Part shown: positions 38,505 to 47,247 of the stretch, one piece after another | Numbering within the stretch: position 1 is the first letter of the stretch | How the letters are laid out: each line of letters opens with the position of its first letter | The notes under the pieces: model-generated | Database searches by the model: none | Seen by the model: only the letters and a program-made list of their open reading frames with translations | What the model was told of the DNA's origin: nothing | Position numbers and translations under genes: made by a program | DNA from: Betaproteobacteria bacterium | Lineage (GTDB): Bacteria; Pseudomonadota; Gammaproteobacteria; Burkholderiales; Burkholderiaceae_F | Direction of reading: 5' to 3' | Assembly (NCBI GenBank): GCA_005882215.1 | Contig: VBCK01000134.1 | Span: 1-54,175 of the forward strand | Length of the DNA: 54,175 bases

Positions 38505-39506
38505 TCAGGTCTCGAATAAGGCGAGCGCTTCCAGGCAGCGCTCGCAATGCTGGTGGCCGTGTCCCATGCCGATCTCGGCTCCTGGCAGCTTCAGTGCAAA
38601 GGACAGACCCGCGGCCTCTGCCATCAGGACCCAGCCAGCCAGGCGCGAGATGCGCTGCTCGACCGTCAGGACCTGCGGCAGCGAATCGAATTCGAGCAGC
38701 ACCTCGCCGGCGCCGGCCGACTCGAAGAACTTGACCGACAGCTCGTCGCTGCGTGCGGCCAGGCGCCAGGCGATCATCTTCTGCGGGTCGCCGGGCTGAT
38801 AGGGGCGCACGCCGGAGAACTCGTCGCCGCCGGCGACGACCCCGCTCGATTCGCCGTTGCCGATCGCAGCGGACGGCAGCGGCGGTGCATCGATCTCCGG
38901 CGACGGATACACGACGGTCGACAAGCCGGGACGCAGGTACGACCAGGCCTCCCACAACCCGAACGGAAAGCGGGTCGACAATCGGATCCGCGGGCAGTCG
39001 CGCCGGCCGCGCCGACGCGTTGGCAAACCGACGCCGACCCGGCGGACGCTGCCGGCCGGCACGTCGACCCATGTGCCCGGCATTGGCTCCTCAGGCTGCT
39101 TGTCCGGTACGCGCCAGCGCCGCGCTGGCAGCATGAAGCTGAAGTTCAGGGCATACCGCTCGGTCGGAAACGGATTGTCGATCGTCAGCTCGAACGACGC
39201 CATGTCGCCGGCGTGCACCGGGTCCGCCCGCTGGCCGCGAATCGTCAGTCCGGACAGGTTGCGGTGCGTGTGGTACATGCTGACCAGTGCCATGCTGACG
39301 ATGGTGAACGTCAGCAGGTAGCCGAGTTGGAGCGCGAAGTTGATCGATCCGATCAGCAGCACGCACACGACCAGCCAGAACGTCACGCCGGTGCGGGTTG
39401 GAAGGATGTAGATCCGATGGCGGTCCAGCAGCACATCGCCGGTCTCGACGCCGCGGTACCTCTCGATCCAGTCCGCGAGTCGGCGCGATTGTGGCAGCGC
39501 GCTCAT
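38505..39506 (-). CDS. DUF58-domain membrane protein
   Basis: A 333-residue product. Two close helices (about residues 36-80, FWLVVCVLLIGSINFALQL and LTFTIVSMALVSMY) precede a domain with the DUF58 pattern VVAGGDEFSGVRPYQPGDPQ and KMIAWRLAARSDELSVK, which adopts a von Willebrand-type fold. Family members sit next to MoxR ATPases, which are thought to remodel or load metal onto their VWA partners. The gap to moxR is 15 bases. Confidence 0.9.
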   Translation of the reverse strand: MSALPQSRRLADWIERYRGVETGDVLLDRHRIYILPTRTGVTFWLVVCVLLIGSINFALQLGYLLTFTIVSMALVSMYHTHRNLSGLTIRGQRADPVHAGDMASFELTIDNPFPTERYALNFSFMLPARRWRVPDKQPEEPMPGTWVDVPAGSVRRVGVGLPTRRRGRRDCPRIRLSTRFPFGLWEAWSYLRPGLSTVVYPSPEIDAPPLPSAAIGNGESSGVVAGGDEFSGVRPYQPGDPQKMIAWRLAARSDELSVKFFESAGAGEVLLEFDSLPQVLTVEQRISRLAGWVLMAEAAGLSFALKLPGAEIGMGHGHQHCERCLEALALFET

Positions 39507-39521
39507 CCGTTGCGCTCCGCC

Positions 39522-40445
<924 letters not shown>

Positions 40446-40523
40446 GGGTGCTCCGGGATGTGGTTCAGCGTTCGACAAACGCCGGCGTTCGTCAACTGTG
40501 CCAACCCGAACATGGGCTGCCTG

Positions 40524-40556
40524 CGCTGATAATCGATACATAATTTAAATAGGGAG
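40524..40556. promoter_or_regulatory. AT-rich divergent promoter region
   Basis: The interval between the moxR and deacetylase starts has GATAAT (40528) and CATAAT (40539) followed by TTTAAAT, the most AT-rich spot nearby. The elements are weak matches and the -35 boxes are not clear. A GGGAGA ribosome binding site follows for the GTG start at 40564. Confidence 0.35.
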
Positions 40557-40563
40557 ACAGAAG

Positions 40564-41487
40564 GTGCCGACCGGGTTCTTGACCCATCCCTTATGCAAGG
40601 CCCATGAGATGGGCAACTGGCACCCGGAATGTCCCGCTCGCCTGTCCGCCATCCAGGATCAGCTGATCGCCTCCGGGCTGGCGCCTTTCCTGGAGCAGAT
40701 CGATGCCCCACAGGCTTCGCTCAGCGCCATTGTGCGGGCTCACGACCCGGAATACGTGGATCACCTGCGAAACCGGGTGCCGGAGCGCGGCTATTTTCCG
40801 CTGGACCCGGACACTTCGATGAACCCGTCGAGCTGGAAGGCCGCGCTGCACGCGGCCGGGGCGGTGGTGGAGGCAACCGATCGGGTGATCGGGGGTGCGC
40901 TTGCCAACGCCTTCTGCGCAGTGCGACCTCCCGGGCATCACGCCCGGCCGGGGACCGCGATGGGCTTTTGCCTGTTGAACAACGTCGCGATCGGCGCACT
41001 GCATGCGTTGGAGGTCCACGGTCTGGAACGGGTTGCGATCGTCGACTTCGATGTTCACCACGGAAACGGAACCGAGGAGATATTCGCGGGCGACGAACGG
41101 GTACTGATGGCCAGTTTTTTCCAGCATCCGTTCTATCCGTATAGCGGTACGGAAAATCCCGCGAAAAACATGGTGAATGTACCGCTGCCGGCCGGAACGA
41201 ATGGCGAAAAAGTGCGGGCGGTTGTCGAAGAGATCTGGATGCCCCGGCTCGAGCAGTTCGAGCCTCAGATGATTCTGGTGTCGGCCGGATTCGACGCGCA
41301 TCGCGAGGACGACCTCGGTCAGATGAGCCTGGTCGAGGCCGACTATGCTTACATGACGGCGCGGCTGTTGGAGCTTGCCGCCAGGCACTGCGGCGGTCGG
41401 CTGGTCAGTTCCCTCGAAGGCGGCTACAACCTGAGCGCCCTGGCGCGCAGCGTGGTCGCCCACCTGCGGGTGCTGGCGCGGCTCTGA
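40564..41487 (+). CDS. Histone-deacetylase-fold amidohydrolase
   Basis: A 307-residue arginase-fold enzyme that begins with GTG. Zinc and catalytic residues are visible in HPECPARL, AVRPPGHHARPG (paired histidines), FDVHHGNGTEEIF (Asp and His ligands) and SAGFDAHREDDLG (Asp ligand). EGGYNLSALARSV follows. In bacteria such enzymes deacetylate polyamines, acetoin-pathway proteins or unknown acyl-lysines. Substrate is unknown. Confidence 0.92.
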   Translation: MPTGFLTHPLCKAHEMGNWHPECPARLSAIQDQLIASGLAPFLEQIDAPQASLSAIVRAHDPEYVDHLRNRVPERGYFPLDPDTSMNPSSWKAALHAAGAVVEATDRVIGGALANAFCAVRPPGHHARPGTAMGFCLLNNVAIGALHALEVHGLERVAIVDFDVHHGNGTEEIFAGDERVLMASFFQHPFYPYSGTENPAKNMVNVPLPAGTNGEKVRAVVEEIWMPRLEQFEPQMILVSAGFDAHREDDLGQMSLVEADYAYMTARLLELAARHCGGRLVSSLEGGYNLSALARSVVAHLRVLARL

Positions 41488-41544
41488 AGGACCGTGAACG
41501 GGAAGTGCAGGCAAAAGCGACGCTTGTTAAGGCCGCGGGGGTGC

Positions 41545-41571
41545 TCGAGGGGGGTCGCAGACCCCTCTCGA
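41545..41571. other. Near-perfect 12-base-pair hairpin
   Basis: TCGAGGGGGGTC, a GCA loop and GACCCCTCTCGA, with one G-T pair. There is no T-run behind it. It lies in the 163-base interval between the deacetylase gene and the enoyl-CoA hydratase gene and could end the first transcript, protect its 3' end or act on the second. Confidence 0.6.
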
Positions 41572-41650
41572 AGCCGATCCTCCTGCTTTTCGGTCGTGAG
41601 GCCGACGTCTTCGGCAAGAGATATCGGTTTTCGAAGAGGAGGTTGTGAGC

Positions 41651-42451
41651 ATGAATGCGCCTGAATCGGCGTCGACCGCGGAACCGGTGCTGCTGACCCG
41701 CGCCGCCGGCGGTGTCGTGCACCTGACGCTGAATCGCCCGCAGCAATTCAATGCGCTGTCGGAGCAGATGCTTGCGGCGCTGCAGGCTGCGCTCGACCGG
41801 ATCGAGGCCGACACCTTGTCCCGCGTGGTCGTGATCGCGGGCGCAGGCAGGGCCTTTTGCGCGGGCCACGACTTGAAGCAGATGCGGGCCAATCCGCAGC
41901 TGGATTACTACCAGCGGCTGTTCGCGGACTGCGCGCGGATGATGCGGCGCATCCAGACCCTGCCGCAGCCGGTCATTGCGCGGGTGCACGGTATCGCGAC
42001 GGCCGCCGGCTGCCAGCTGGTCGCGATGTGCGATCTGGCGGTGGCGGCCGAGCAGGCGCAGTTCGCCGTTTCCGGAATCAACACAGGCCTGTTCTGCTCG
42101 TCGCCGGCGGTTGCGCTGTCCCGAAATGTTGGCCGCAAGCCGGCGTTCGAGATGCTGGTCACCGGCGAGTTCATCGACGCTCGGACGGCGCTTGCGCGCG
42201 GACTGGTGAACCAGGTGGTGGCGCAGTCCGATCTGGACGAGGCGATCGCGCAATTGGCGGCCAGGATCATCGCCAAGCCGGCCCTGGCGGTCCGCATGGG
42301 CAAGCAACTCTTCTATCGGCAGCTCGAGATGGGAATCGACGCCGCCTACCAGCTCGCCGGGCAGACGATGGCGTGCAACATGATCGACGACGTTGCACAG
42401 GAGGGGGTCGACGCGTTCATCCAAAAACGCGCGCCCAACTGGCCCACCTGA
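41651..42451 (+). CDS. Enoyl-CoA hydratase/isomerase-family protein
   Basis: A 266-residue crotonase-fold protein. The ATG at 41651 has GAGGAGG eight bases upstream; a GTG at 41645 would sit too close to it. Typical sites are RPQQFNALSEQMLAAL, GAGRAFCAGHDLKQM (oxyanion hole) and VIARVHGIATAAGCQLVAMCD. The usual catalytic glutamates are not evident in the expected places (AGCQLVAMC and NTGLFCSSPAVALSR), as in the ECHDC3-like subgroup. The reaction is therefore uncertain. Confidence 0.85.
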   Translation: MNAPESASTAEPVLLTRAAGGVVHLTLNRPQQFNALSEQMLAALQAALDRIEADTLSRVVVIAGAGRAFCAGHDLKQMRANPQLDYYQRLFADCARMMRRIQTLPQPVIARVHGIATAAGCQLVAMCDLAVAAEQAQFAVSGINTGLFCSSPAVALSRNVGRKPAFEMLVTGEFIDARTALARGLVNQVVAQSDLDEAIAQLAARIIAKPALAVRMGKQLFYRQLEMGIDAAYQLAGQTMACNMIDDVAQEGVDAFIQKRAPNWPT

Positions 42452-42452
42452 T

Positions 42453-42496
42453 CTCCCCTCTCCCACCGCAGGTGGGAGAGGGGCCGGGGTGAGGGT
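42453..42496 (+). repeat. Dispersed palindromic repeat, copy C
   Basis: CCCCTCTCCCACC, a short loop and GGTGGGAGAGGGG, a long near-perfect hairpin followed by CCGGGGTGAGGGT. It lies between convergent genes and might also terminate transcription. Confidence 0.75.
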
Positions 42497-42510
42497 GGCG
42501 GCCTGGTGAG

Positions 42511-44718
42511 TTACGCGGCCCGCAGCAACCGGGGCCGGCCCCGGCGCGTCGCCGGCCTGGGATCGCCCGCCTCCGAACGGCTCGACAGATCGAGCCGCAG
42601 GGTCAGGCAATAGGCCGAACCGCCCGAGCGGTTGAACGAGCCCAGCGGGACGACATGCAGCTCGTATCCGCGCCCGGTCAACACCTCGCGCAGCGCATCG
42701 CTCGCATGGCACGCGATCAGGTGCTCGCCCAGGCACACCGAATTCACGGCCAGGTGCTCGGCGTCGGCGGCACTCGCTTCGATCAGCATGTCTTTGCCGA
42801 CCAGATCCCGGATCGTCTCGACCGACTGGGCCGAGAACGCAGCCGGGTAGTACAGGATTTCGCCGCCCGACAGCACGCAAAGGCAGGTGTCCAGGTGATA
42901 GAAGCGCGGATCGACCAGCTCGAGCGGGACCGTCGGAACCGAGAACATCCGGGCGATCACGCCCGCCATCGGGCGGCTCGACCGCTGGCCCCAGCCGGTC
43001 CAGACCAGATTGCGGGTCGCATCCCAGATGGCGTCGCCGGCGCCTTCGAAGTACAGGTCCTCAGGGGTTTCGACGATCGAGTCGATCCACCCCCGTGATT
43101 GAAGCGACTCGAAGAACGCGCGGTTGTGATCCTGCTCCATTTTCCGTTCGGAATGGCGGAAGCGGGCCAACAGCGCAGTCCGATCCAACACCAGCGCCGA
43201 ATTGGCGGTGAACACGAGGTCCGGTAGCCCGGGCCGTGCTTGCTGGACTTCGACTTCGCCCCCCAGGCTCTCGTACACGTCCTTCAGCGCTCTCCAGCCC
43301 TGGTCCGCCTGGCGCCGGAGCCGTTCGGCCGAGCTTTGCCATTGGGCCGGGTCCATCCACGGATTGATCCGATAGCTGACCTCGAAATGATCCGGCGCGC
43401 TCATCATCAGGCGGGCGGTCCGGGTCGGTGCCTGGGACGCTGCGACGCTGTGCGTGGCCAGCCGCGGCACGCGCGCGGGTTCGGCCGGCGTCTCGAACTG
43501 GCGCAGCGTCTCGGCGAACACGTCGATTCCCCAGTCGAGCGCGTCGCGCGAAATCGTCAGTGGCGGCGCAAAGCGGATCACGGTTCCATGCGTATCTTTG
43601 GTCAGTACTCCGCGTTCGGCCAGGCGCTCGACCACGTCGCGGGCCGACACGCTGCCGTGCAGTTCTACGCCCACCCACAGTCCGCGGCCTCGTACCTCGC
43701 GCACCAGAGGGCTCGCGATCGCCGCCAGCCGCATCTTCAGATGGGCCCCGAGCGCGGCGCTGCGCGCAACCAGCCCTTCGTCCTCGATCACCCGCAGCGC
43801 CTCCAGCCCGACGGCCGCGGCCAGCGGGTTACCTCCGAAGGTCGAACCGTGGCTGCCTGGCTCGAACAGGTCCATGATTTCGCGCGTCGCGACGAAGCAG
43901 CTGACCGGCAGCAGTCCGCCCCCCAGCGCCTTGCCCAGGATCAAGCCATCGGGGCGGATGCCCTCGTGCTGATGTGCAAACCAACGGCCGGTTCTTCCGA
44001 GCCCCGACTGGATTTCATCCAGGATCAGCAGCACGCGCCGCTCGCTGCATACGGCCCGGACCTCGCGCAGGAAGCCGTCCGGCGGAACCACGATGCCGGC
44101 TTCGCCCTGGATCGGCTCGAGCAGCACCGCGCAGGTGTTCTCGTTGATCGCGGCCTTCAGCGATTCGATATCGCCGAAATCGAAATGGCGAAAGCCGGGA
44201 CTGAACGGCCCGAAGTCCGCGCGGTAAGCCTCTTCGGTGGAAAATCCGACGATCGTGGTCGAGCGCCCGTGGAAGTTTCCGCGCGCCACCGCGATTTCGG
44301 CCGCATCCGGCGCGACTCCCTTCACCCGATAACCCCAGCGCCGAACCGCCTTGATGGCCGTCTCGACCGCCTCGGCTCCACCGCTGGACGGCAGCGCCCT
44401 GGTGTGACCGGGATCGAGGTCGCACAATCCGGTCAGATGCTCGAGGAACGCGCCCAGCGTTGCGCTGTAATAGGCCCGCGATGTCACCGCGACCTGCGCG
44501 GCCTGATCCGTCAGCGCCTTGACCAGGCGAGGATGCGCATGGCCATGGCTGACCGCCGAATAGGCGCTCATCAGGTCAAGATAGCGGCGACCGTCCAGAT
44601 CGAACAGCCATTCTCCGCGCCCGCTTTGCAGCACCACCGGGATCGGAAGGTAGTTCGGTGCGGCAACTCGTGATTCAAGCTCGATCGACCGATCGACGGC
44701 GGCGCTTCGCGGTGACAT
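42511..44718 (-). CDS. Ornithine aminotransferase fused to ArgZ-type arginine dihydrolase
   Basis: A 735-residue two-domain protein. Residues about 20-410 are a PLP-dependent ornithine aminotransferase: SAYSAVSHGH, TSRAYYS, EPIQGEAGIVVPPDG, DEIQSGLGRTGRW, Lys263 in ILGKALGGG, HGSTFGGNPL and FAPPLTI. A linker (about 411-437) leads to residues 438-711, a guanidino-group-modifying domain like ArgZ/AgrE of cyanobacteria: SYRINPWMDP, DLVFTANSAL, FEGAGD (558-562), FYHLDTC (His608) and GGSAYCLTLRLD (Cys704). The first half converts ornithine plus 2-oxoglutarate to glutamate semialdehyde. The second would hydrolyse arginine to ornithine, ammonia and CO2. An Lrp/AsnC gene lies upstream. Whether the C-terminal half is a dihydrolase or another amidinohydrolase needs testing. 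Confidence 0.88.
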   Translation of the reverse strand: MSPRSAAVDRSIELESRVAAPNYLPIPVVLQSGRGEWLFDLDGRRYLDLMSAYSAVSHGHAHPRLVKALTDQAAQVAVTSRAYYSATLGAFLEHLTGLCDLDPGHTRALPSSGGAEAVETAIKAVRRWGYRVKGVAPDAAEIAVARGNFHGRSTTIVGFSTEEAYRADFGPFSPGFRHFDFGDIESLKAAINENTCAVLLEPIQGEAGIVVPPDGFLREVRAVCSERRVLLILDEIQSGLGRTGRWFAHQHEGIRPDGLILGKALGGGLLPVSCFVATREIMDLFEPGSHGSTFGGNPLAAAVGLEALRVIEDEGLVARSAALGAHLKMRLAAIASPLVREVRGRGLWVGVELHGSVSARDVVERLAERGVLTKDTHGTVIRFAPPLTISRDALDWGIDVFAETLRQFETPAEPARVPRLATHSVAASQAPTRTARLMMSAPDHFEVSYRINPWMDPAQWQSSAERLRRQADQGWRALKDVYESLGGEVEVQQARPGLPDLVFTANSALVLDRTALLARFRHSERKMEQDHNRAFFESLQSRGWIDSIVETPEDLYFEGAGDAIWDATRNLVWTGWGQRSSRPMAGVIARMFSVPTVPLELVDPRFYHLDTCLCVLSGGEILYYPAAFSAQSVETIRDLVGKDMLIEASAADAEHLAVNSVCLGEHLIACHASDALREVLTGRGYELHVVPLGSFNRSGGSAYCLTLRLDLSSRSEAGDPRPATRRGRPRLLRAA

Positions 44719-44764
44719 TTCCGATCTCCGAAACAGGGGGATACTCGACCCGCTCAGTTTAGGC

Positions 44765-44788
44765 AGCGCCGCTCATGGCAGCGGCGCT
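44765..44788. other. Perfect 9-base-pair hairpin between lrp and the fusion gene
   Basis: AGCGCCGCT, CATGGC and AGCGGCGCT, a perfect inverted repeat with a six-base loop, 46 bases upstream of the fusion gene start. There is no T-run, so it is not a typical terminator. It could be an operator for a dimeric regulator or an RNA hairpin. Confidence 0.55.
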
Positions 44789-44879
44789 TCGGCGCGGTTG
44801 TCGACGCCGAGTCGGAAGCGGCGCGCCTCCGGCGCCGCGGAATCGGCAGGCCACGGGCCGACCGGTCTGACCGGCACGG

Positions 44880-45347
44880 TCAGGGCAGCGGAAAGCCTCG
44901 AAACGGCTTTATCGTCTGCAGCTCGGGCTTGGAGGAGATCCGCTCGATGCCCAGCGTCGCGTCGTCGGTCCAGGCGTTGGTCAGATCGCGGTAATGGTCC
45001 AGGCTTTCACAGGCGATCCGCAGCACGTAATCGGACTGGCCCGAAACCAGGAAGCACTCGATCACCTCGTCGCACGCCCGCATCCGCGCCTCGAAGCGCG
45101 AATGGGTTGCGGCCGACTGATCGCGCAGCGACACTTCGACGAACACGGTCAGCGCGTTGCCGATCTTGCGCAGTTCGAGCAGTGCCATGTAGCCGGTGAT
45201 GATGCCGGCGCGTTCCAGCCGGCGAACGCGGTCCAGGCAGGCGCGCGGGCTGAGCGCAATGCGCTCGGACAAGGCCTGGTTGGTCATCCGACCGTCGCGC
45301 TGAAGCAGTTCCAGGATCTGGCGGTCGATCCGGTCCAGTTCCTTCAC
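44880..45347 (-). CDS. Lrp/AsnC-family transcriptional regulator
   Basis: A 155-residue regulator starting with GTG. The N-terminal helix-turn-helix is LDRIDRQILELLQRDGRMTN followed by LSERIALSPRACLDRVRRLE, and the C-terminal RAM domain contains ALTVFVEVSL and DYVLRIACESLDHYRDL. Such proteins sense amino acids and often control the adjacent catabolic gene. It starts four bases after the prpE stop, so it is probably co-transcribed with prpE, and lies 161 bases upstream of the arginine-degrading fusion gene, its likely target. Confidence 0.92.
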   Translation of the reverse strand: MKELDRIDRQILELLQRDGRMTNQALSERIALSPRACLDRVRRLERAGIITGYMALLELRKIGNALTVFVEVSLRDQSAATHSRFEARMRACDEVIECFLVSGQSDYVLRIACESLDHYRDLTNAWTDDATLGIERISSKPELQTIKPFRGFPLP

Positions 45348-45351
45348 GGGT

Positions 45352-47247
45352 TTACGCCGACACCAGGGCGCTGCGGATCTGCTCCAGCGCGGTCGGATCC
45401 TCGATCGTCGTCAGGTCGCCGGGATCACGGCCCTCGCAGATGGCTTGTACTGAGCGACGCAACAACTTGCCCGAGCGGGTCTTGGGCAGCGCAGTGACGA
45501 AGTGCACGCGCGCCGGGCGGGCCACGGCTCCGAGCTGCGAGTCGACCTGCTTCATCACTTCAGCTTCCAGATTCTTGCGCTGCTGCGGCAACTCGACCGC
45601 CCGCGCGTCCCGCACGACCGCGAATGCGACCGCGACCTGCCCCTTGAGTTGATCGGCGACCCCGACCACGGCAACCTCGGCAATGCCGGGGTGCGAGCAG
45701 ATCGATTCCTCGATCTCGCGCGTGCCGAGCCGGTGTCCTGCCACGTTGATCACGTCATCGGTGCGGCCCAGGATGAAGTAGTAGCCGTCGTCGTCGCGAA
45801 TGCCCCAGTCGAAGGTGGAATAGACGGTGCGGCCCGGCACGCTGTGCCAGTACGTCTTCACGAAGCGCTCGTCGTCTCCCCACACGGTGGTCATGCATCC
45901 CGGCGGCAGCGGTCCCTCGATCGCCAGCACGCCCTTGGTATTGGGCCCGACTTCCTGGCCGGTGTGCTCGTCATACAGCTTCACCGAGTATCCGTAGCAG
46001 GGCAGGCCAGGGCTGCCGAACTTGGCGGGTATCGCCTCGACGCCGCGCGCAATCGCCAGAATCGGCCAGCCAGTCTCCGTCTGCCAGTAGTTGTCGACCA
46101 CCGGCTTGCCCAGACCTTCCGAGATCCAGCGCGCGGTCGGCTCGTCGAGCGGTTCCCCCGCGAGGAACAGCAGCCGCAGCGAGGACAGATCGTGCCGCTT
46201 CAGCAGGGCCGGATCCTGTTTCTTCAGCACCCGGATCGCGGTGGGCGCCGAGAACATCACGCTGACCCGATGCCTCTCGACGATCCGCCACAGAATCGCG
46301 CCGTCCGGCCGCACCGGCGTGCCTTCGTAAAGAACGGTGGCCATGCCGGCCAGCAGCGGTCCGTACACGATGTAACTGTGGCCGACCACCCAGCCGATGT
46401 CGCTGGTCGCGAAGTAGGTCTCGCCCGCGTTGCAGCAGAAGATCTTTCCCATCGACGAGGCGAGCGCGACCGCGTGGCCGCCGGTGTCGCGCTGCACGCC
46501 CTTCGGCTGGCCGGTCGTACCCGAGGTGTACAGGATGTACGAGGGTTCGCTCGCTTCCAGCCACTCGCAGGGGACCGCAGCATCCAGGTGCCGGCTGCGC
46601 AGCTCGGCGTAATCGTGGTCGCGACCGGCGAGGCGCCGCATCGGCGCCAGGCCCCGGTCGACCAGCAGGACCGACCCGGGCGGGGCTTTGGACCGTTCGA
46701 TCGCTTCATCCAGCAGTGCTTTGTACGGCACGATCCGGCCGGCGCGTGACCCGGCATCAGCCGACACGATCAGCTTGGGCTGCGCGTCGTCGATCCGGCT
46801 GGCCAGGCTCAATGAGGCGAAGCCTCCGAATACGACCGAGTGAATCGCGCCGATACGGGCGCAGGCCAGCATCGCGAACACAGCCTCCGGGACCATCGGC
46901 ATGTAAATCAGCACCCGGTCGCCGCGAACGACGCCCAGCCCCTTCAGGCAGGCCGCGAACCGATTCACTTCCTGATGCAGTTGCCGAAACGTGAACGTCT
47001 GTTCGACGTCGATCTCGGTGGATACGTAGATCAGGGCCGGCTGCTCGGCGCGAGCGGCCAGGTGGCGGTCGATCGCGTTATGGCACAGATTGGTCGTGCC
47101 ATCGACGAACCAGCGCGCGAACGGCGGGCGCGAATAATCGAGCACGCGCGAGAACGGCCGTTGCCATTCGATCAGTTTTGCTTCTTCCGCCCAGAACGCC
47201 TCGGGCGAGCGGATCGCCCTATCTAGGAACGCGCGGTAGCTTCTCAC
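45352..47247 (-). CDS. prpE: Propionyl-CoA synthetase PrpE
   Basis: A 631-residue acyl-CoA synthetase. The GTG at 47247 is chosen because it aligns with the PrpE N-terminus (YRAFLDRAIRSPEAFWAEEA); the open frame extends further without similarity. Key segments are RTNLCHNAID-like TTNLCHNAIDRHL, the AMP-binding loop YTSGTTGQPKGV, DNYWQTETGWP, DWGIRDDDGYYFILGRTDDV and the lysine-bearing LPKTRSGKLLRR. It activates propionate, or less well acetate, for the methylcitrate or carbon-salvage route. No prpBCD genes are near. Its start overlaps the upstream receiver-GGDEF gene by 29 bases. Confidence 0.93.
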   Translation of the reverse strand: MRSYRAFLDRAIRSPEAFWAEEAKLIEWQRPFSRVLDYSRPPFARWFVDGTTNLCHNAIDRHLAARAEQPALIYVSTEIDVEQTFTFRQLHQEVNRFAACLKGLGVVRGDRVLIYMPMVPEAVFAMLACARIGAIHSVVFGGFASLSLASRIDDAQPKLIVSADAGSRAGRIVPYKALLDEAIERSKAPPGSVLLVDRGLAPMRRLAGRDHDYAELRSRHLDAAVPCEWLEASEPSYILYTSGTTGQPKGVQRDTGGHAVALASSMGKIFCCNAGETYFATSDIGWVVGHSYIVYGPLLAGMATVLYEGTPVRPDGAILWRIVERHRVSVMFSAPTAIRVLKKQDPALLKRHDLSSLRLLFLAGEPLDEPTARWISEGLGKPVVDNYWQTETGWPILAIARGVEAIPAKFGSPGLPCYGYSVKLYDEHTGQEVGPNTKGVLAIEGPLPPGCMTTVWGDDERFVKTYWHSVPGRTVYSTFDWGIRDDDGYYFILGRTDDVINVAGHRLGTREIEESICSHPGIAEVAVVGVADQLKGQVAVAFAVVRDARAVELPQQRKNLEAEVMKQVDSQLGAVARPARVHFVTALPKTRSGKLLRRSVQAICEGRDPGDLTTIEDPTALEQIRSALVSA

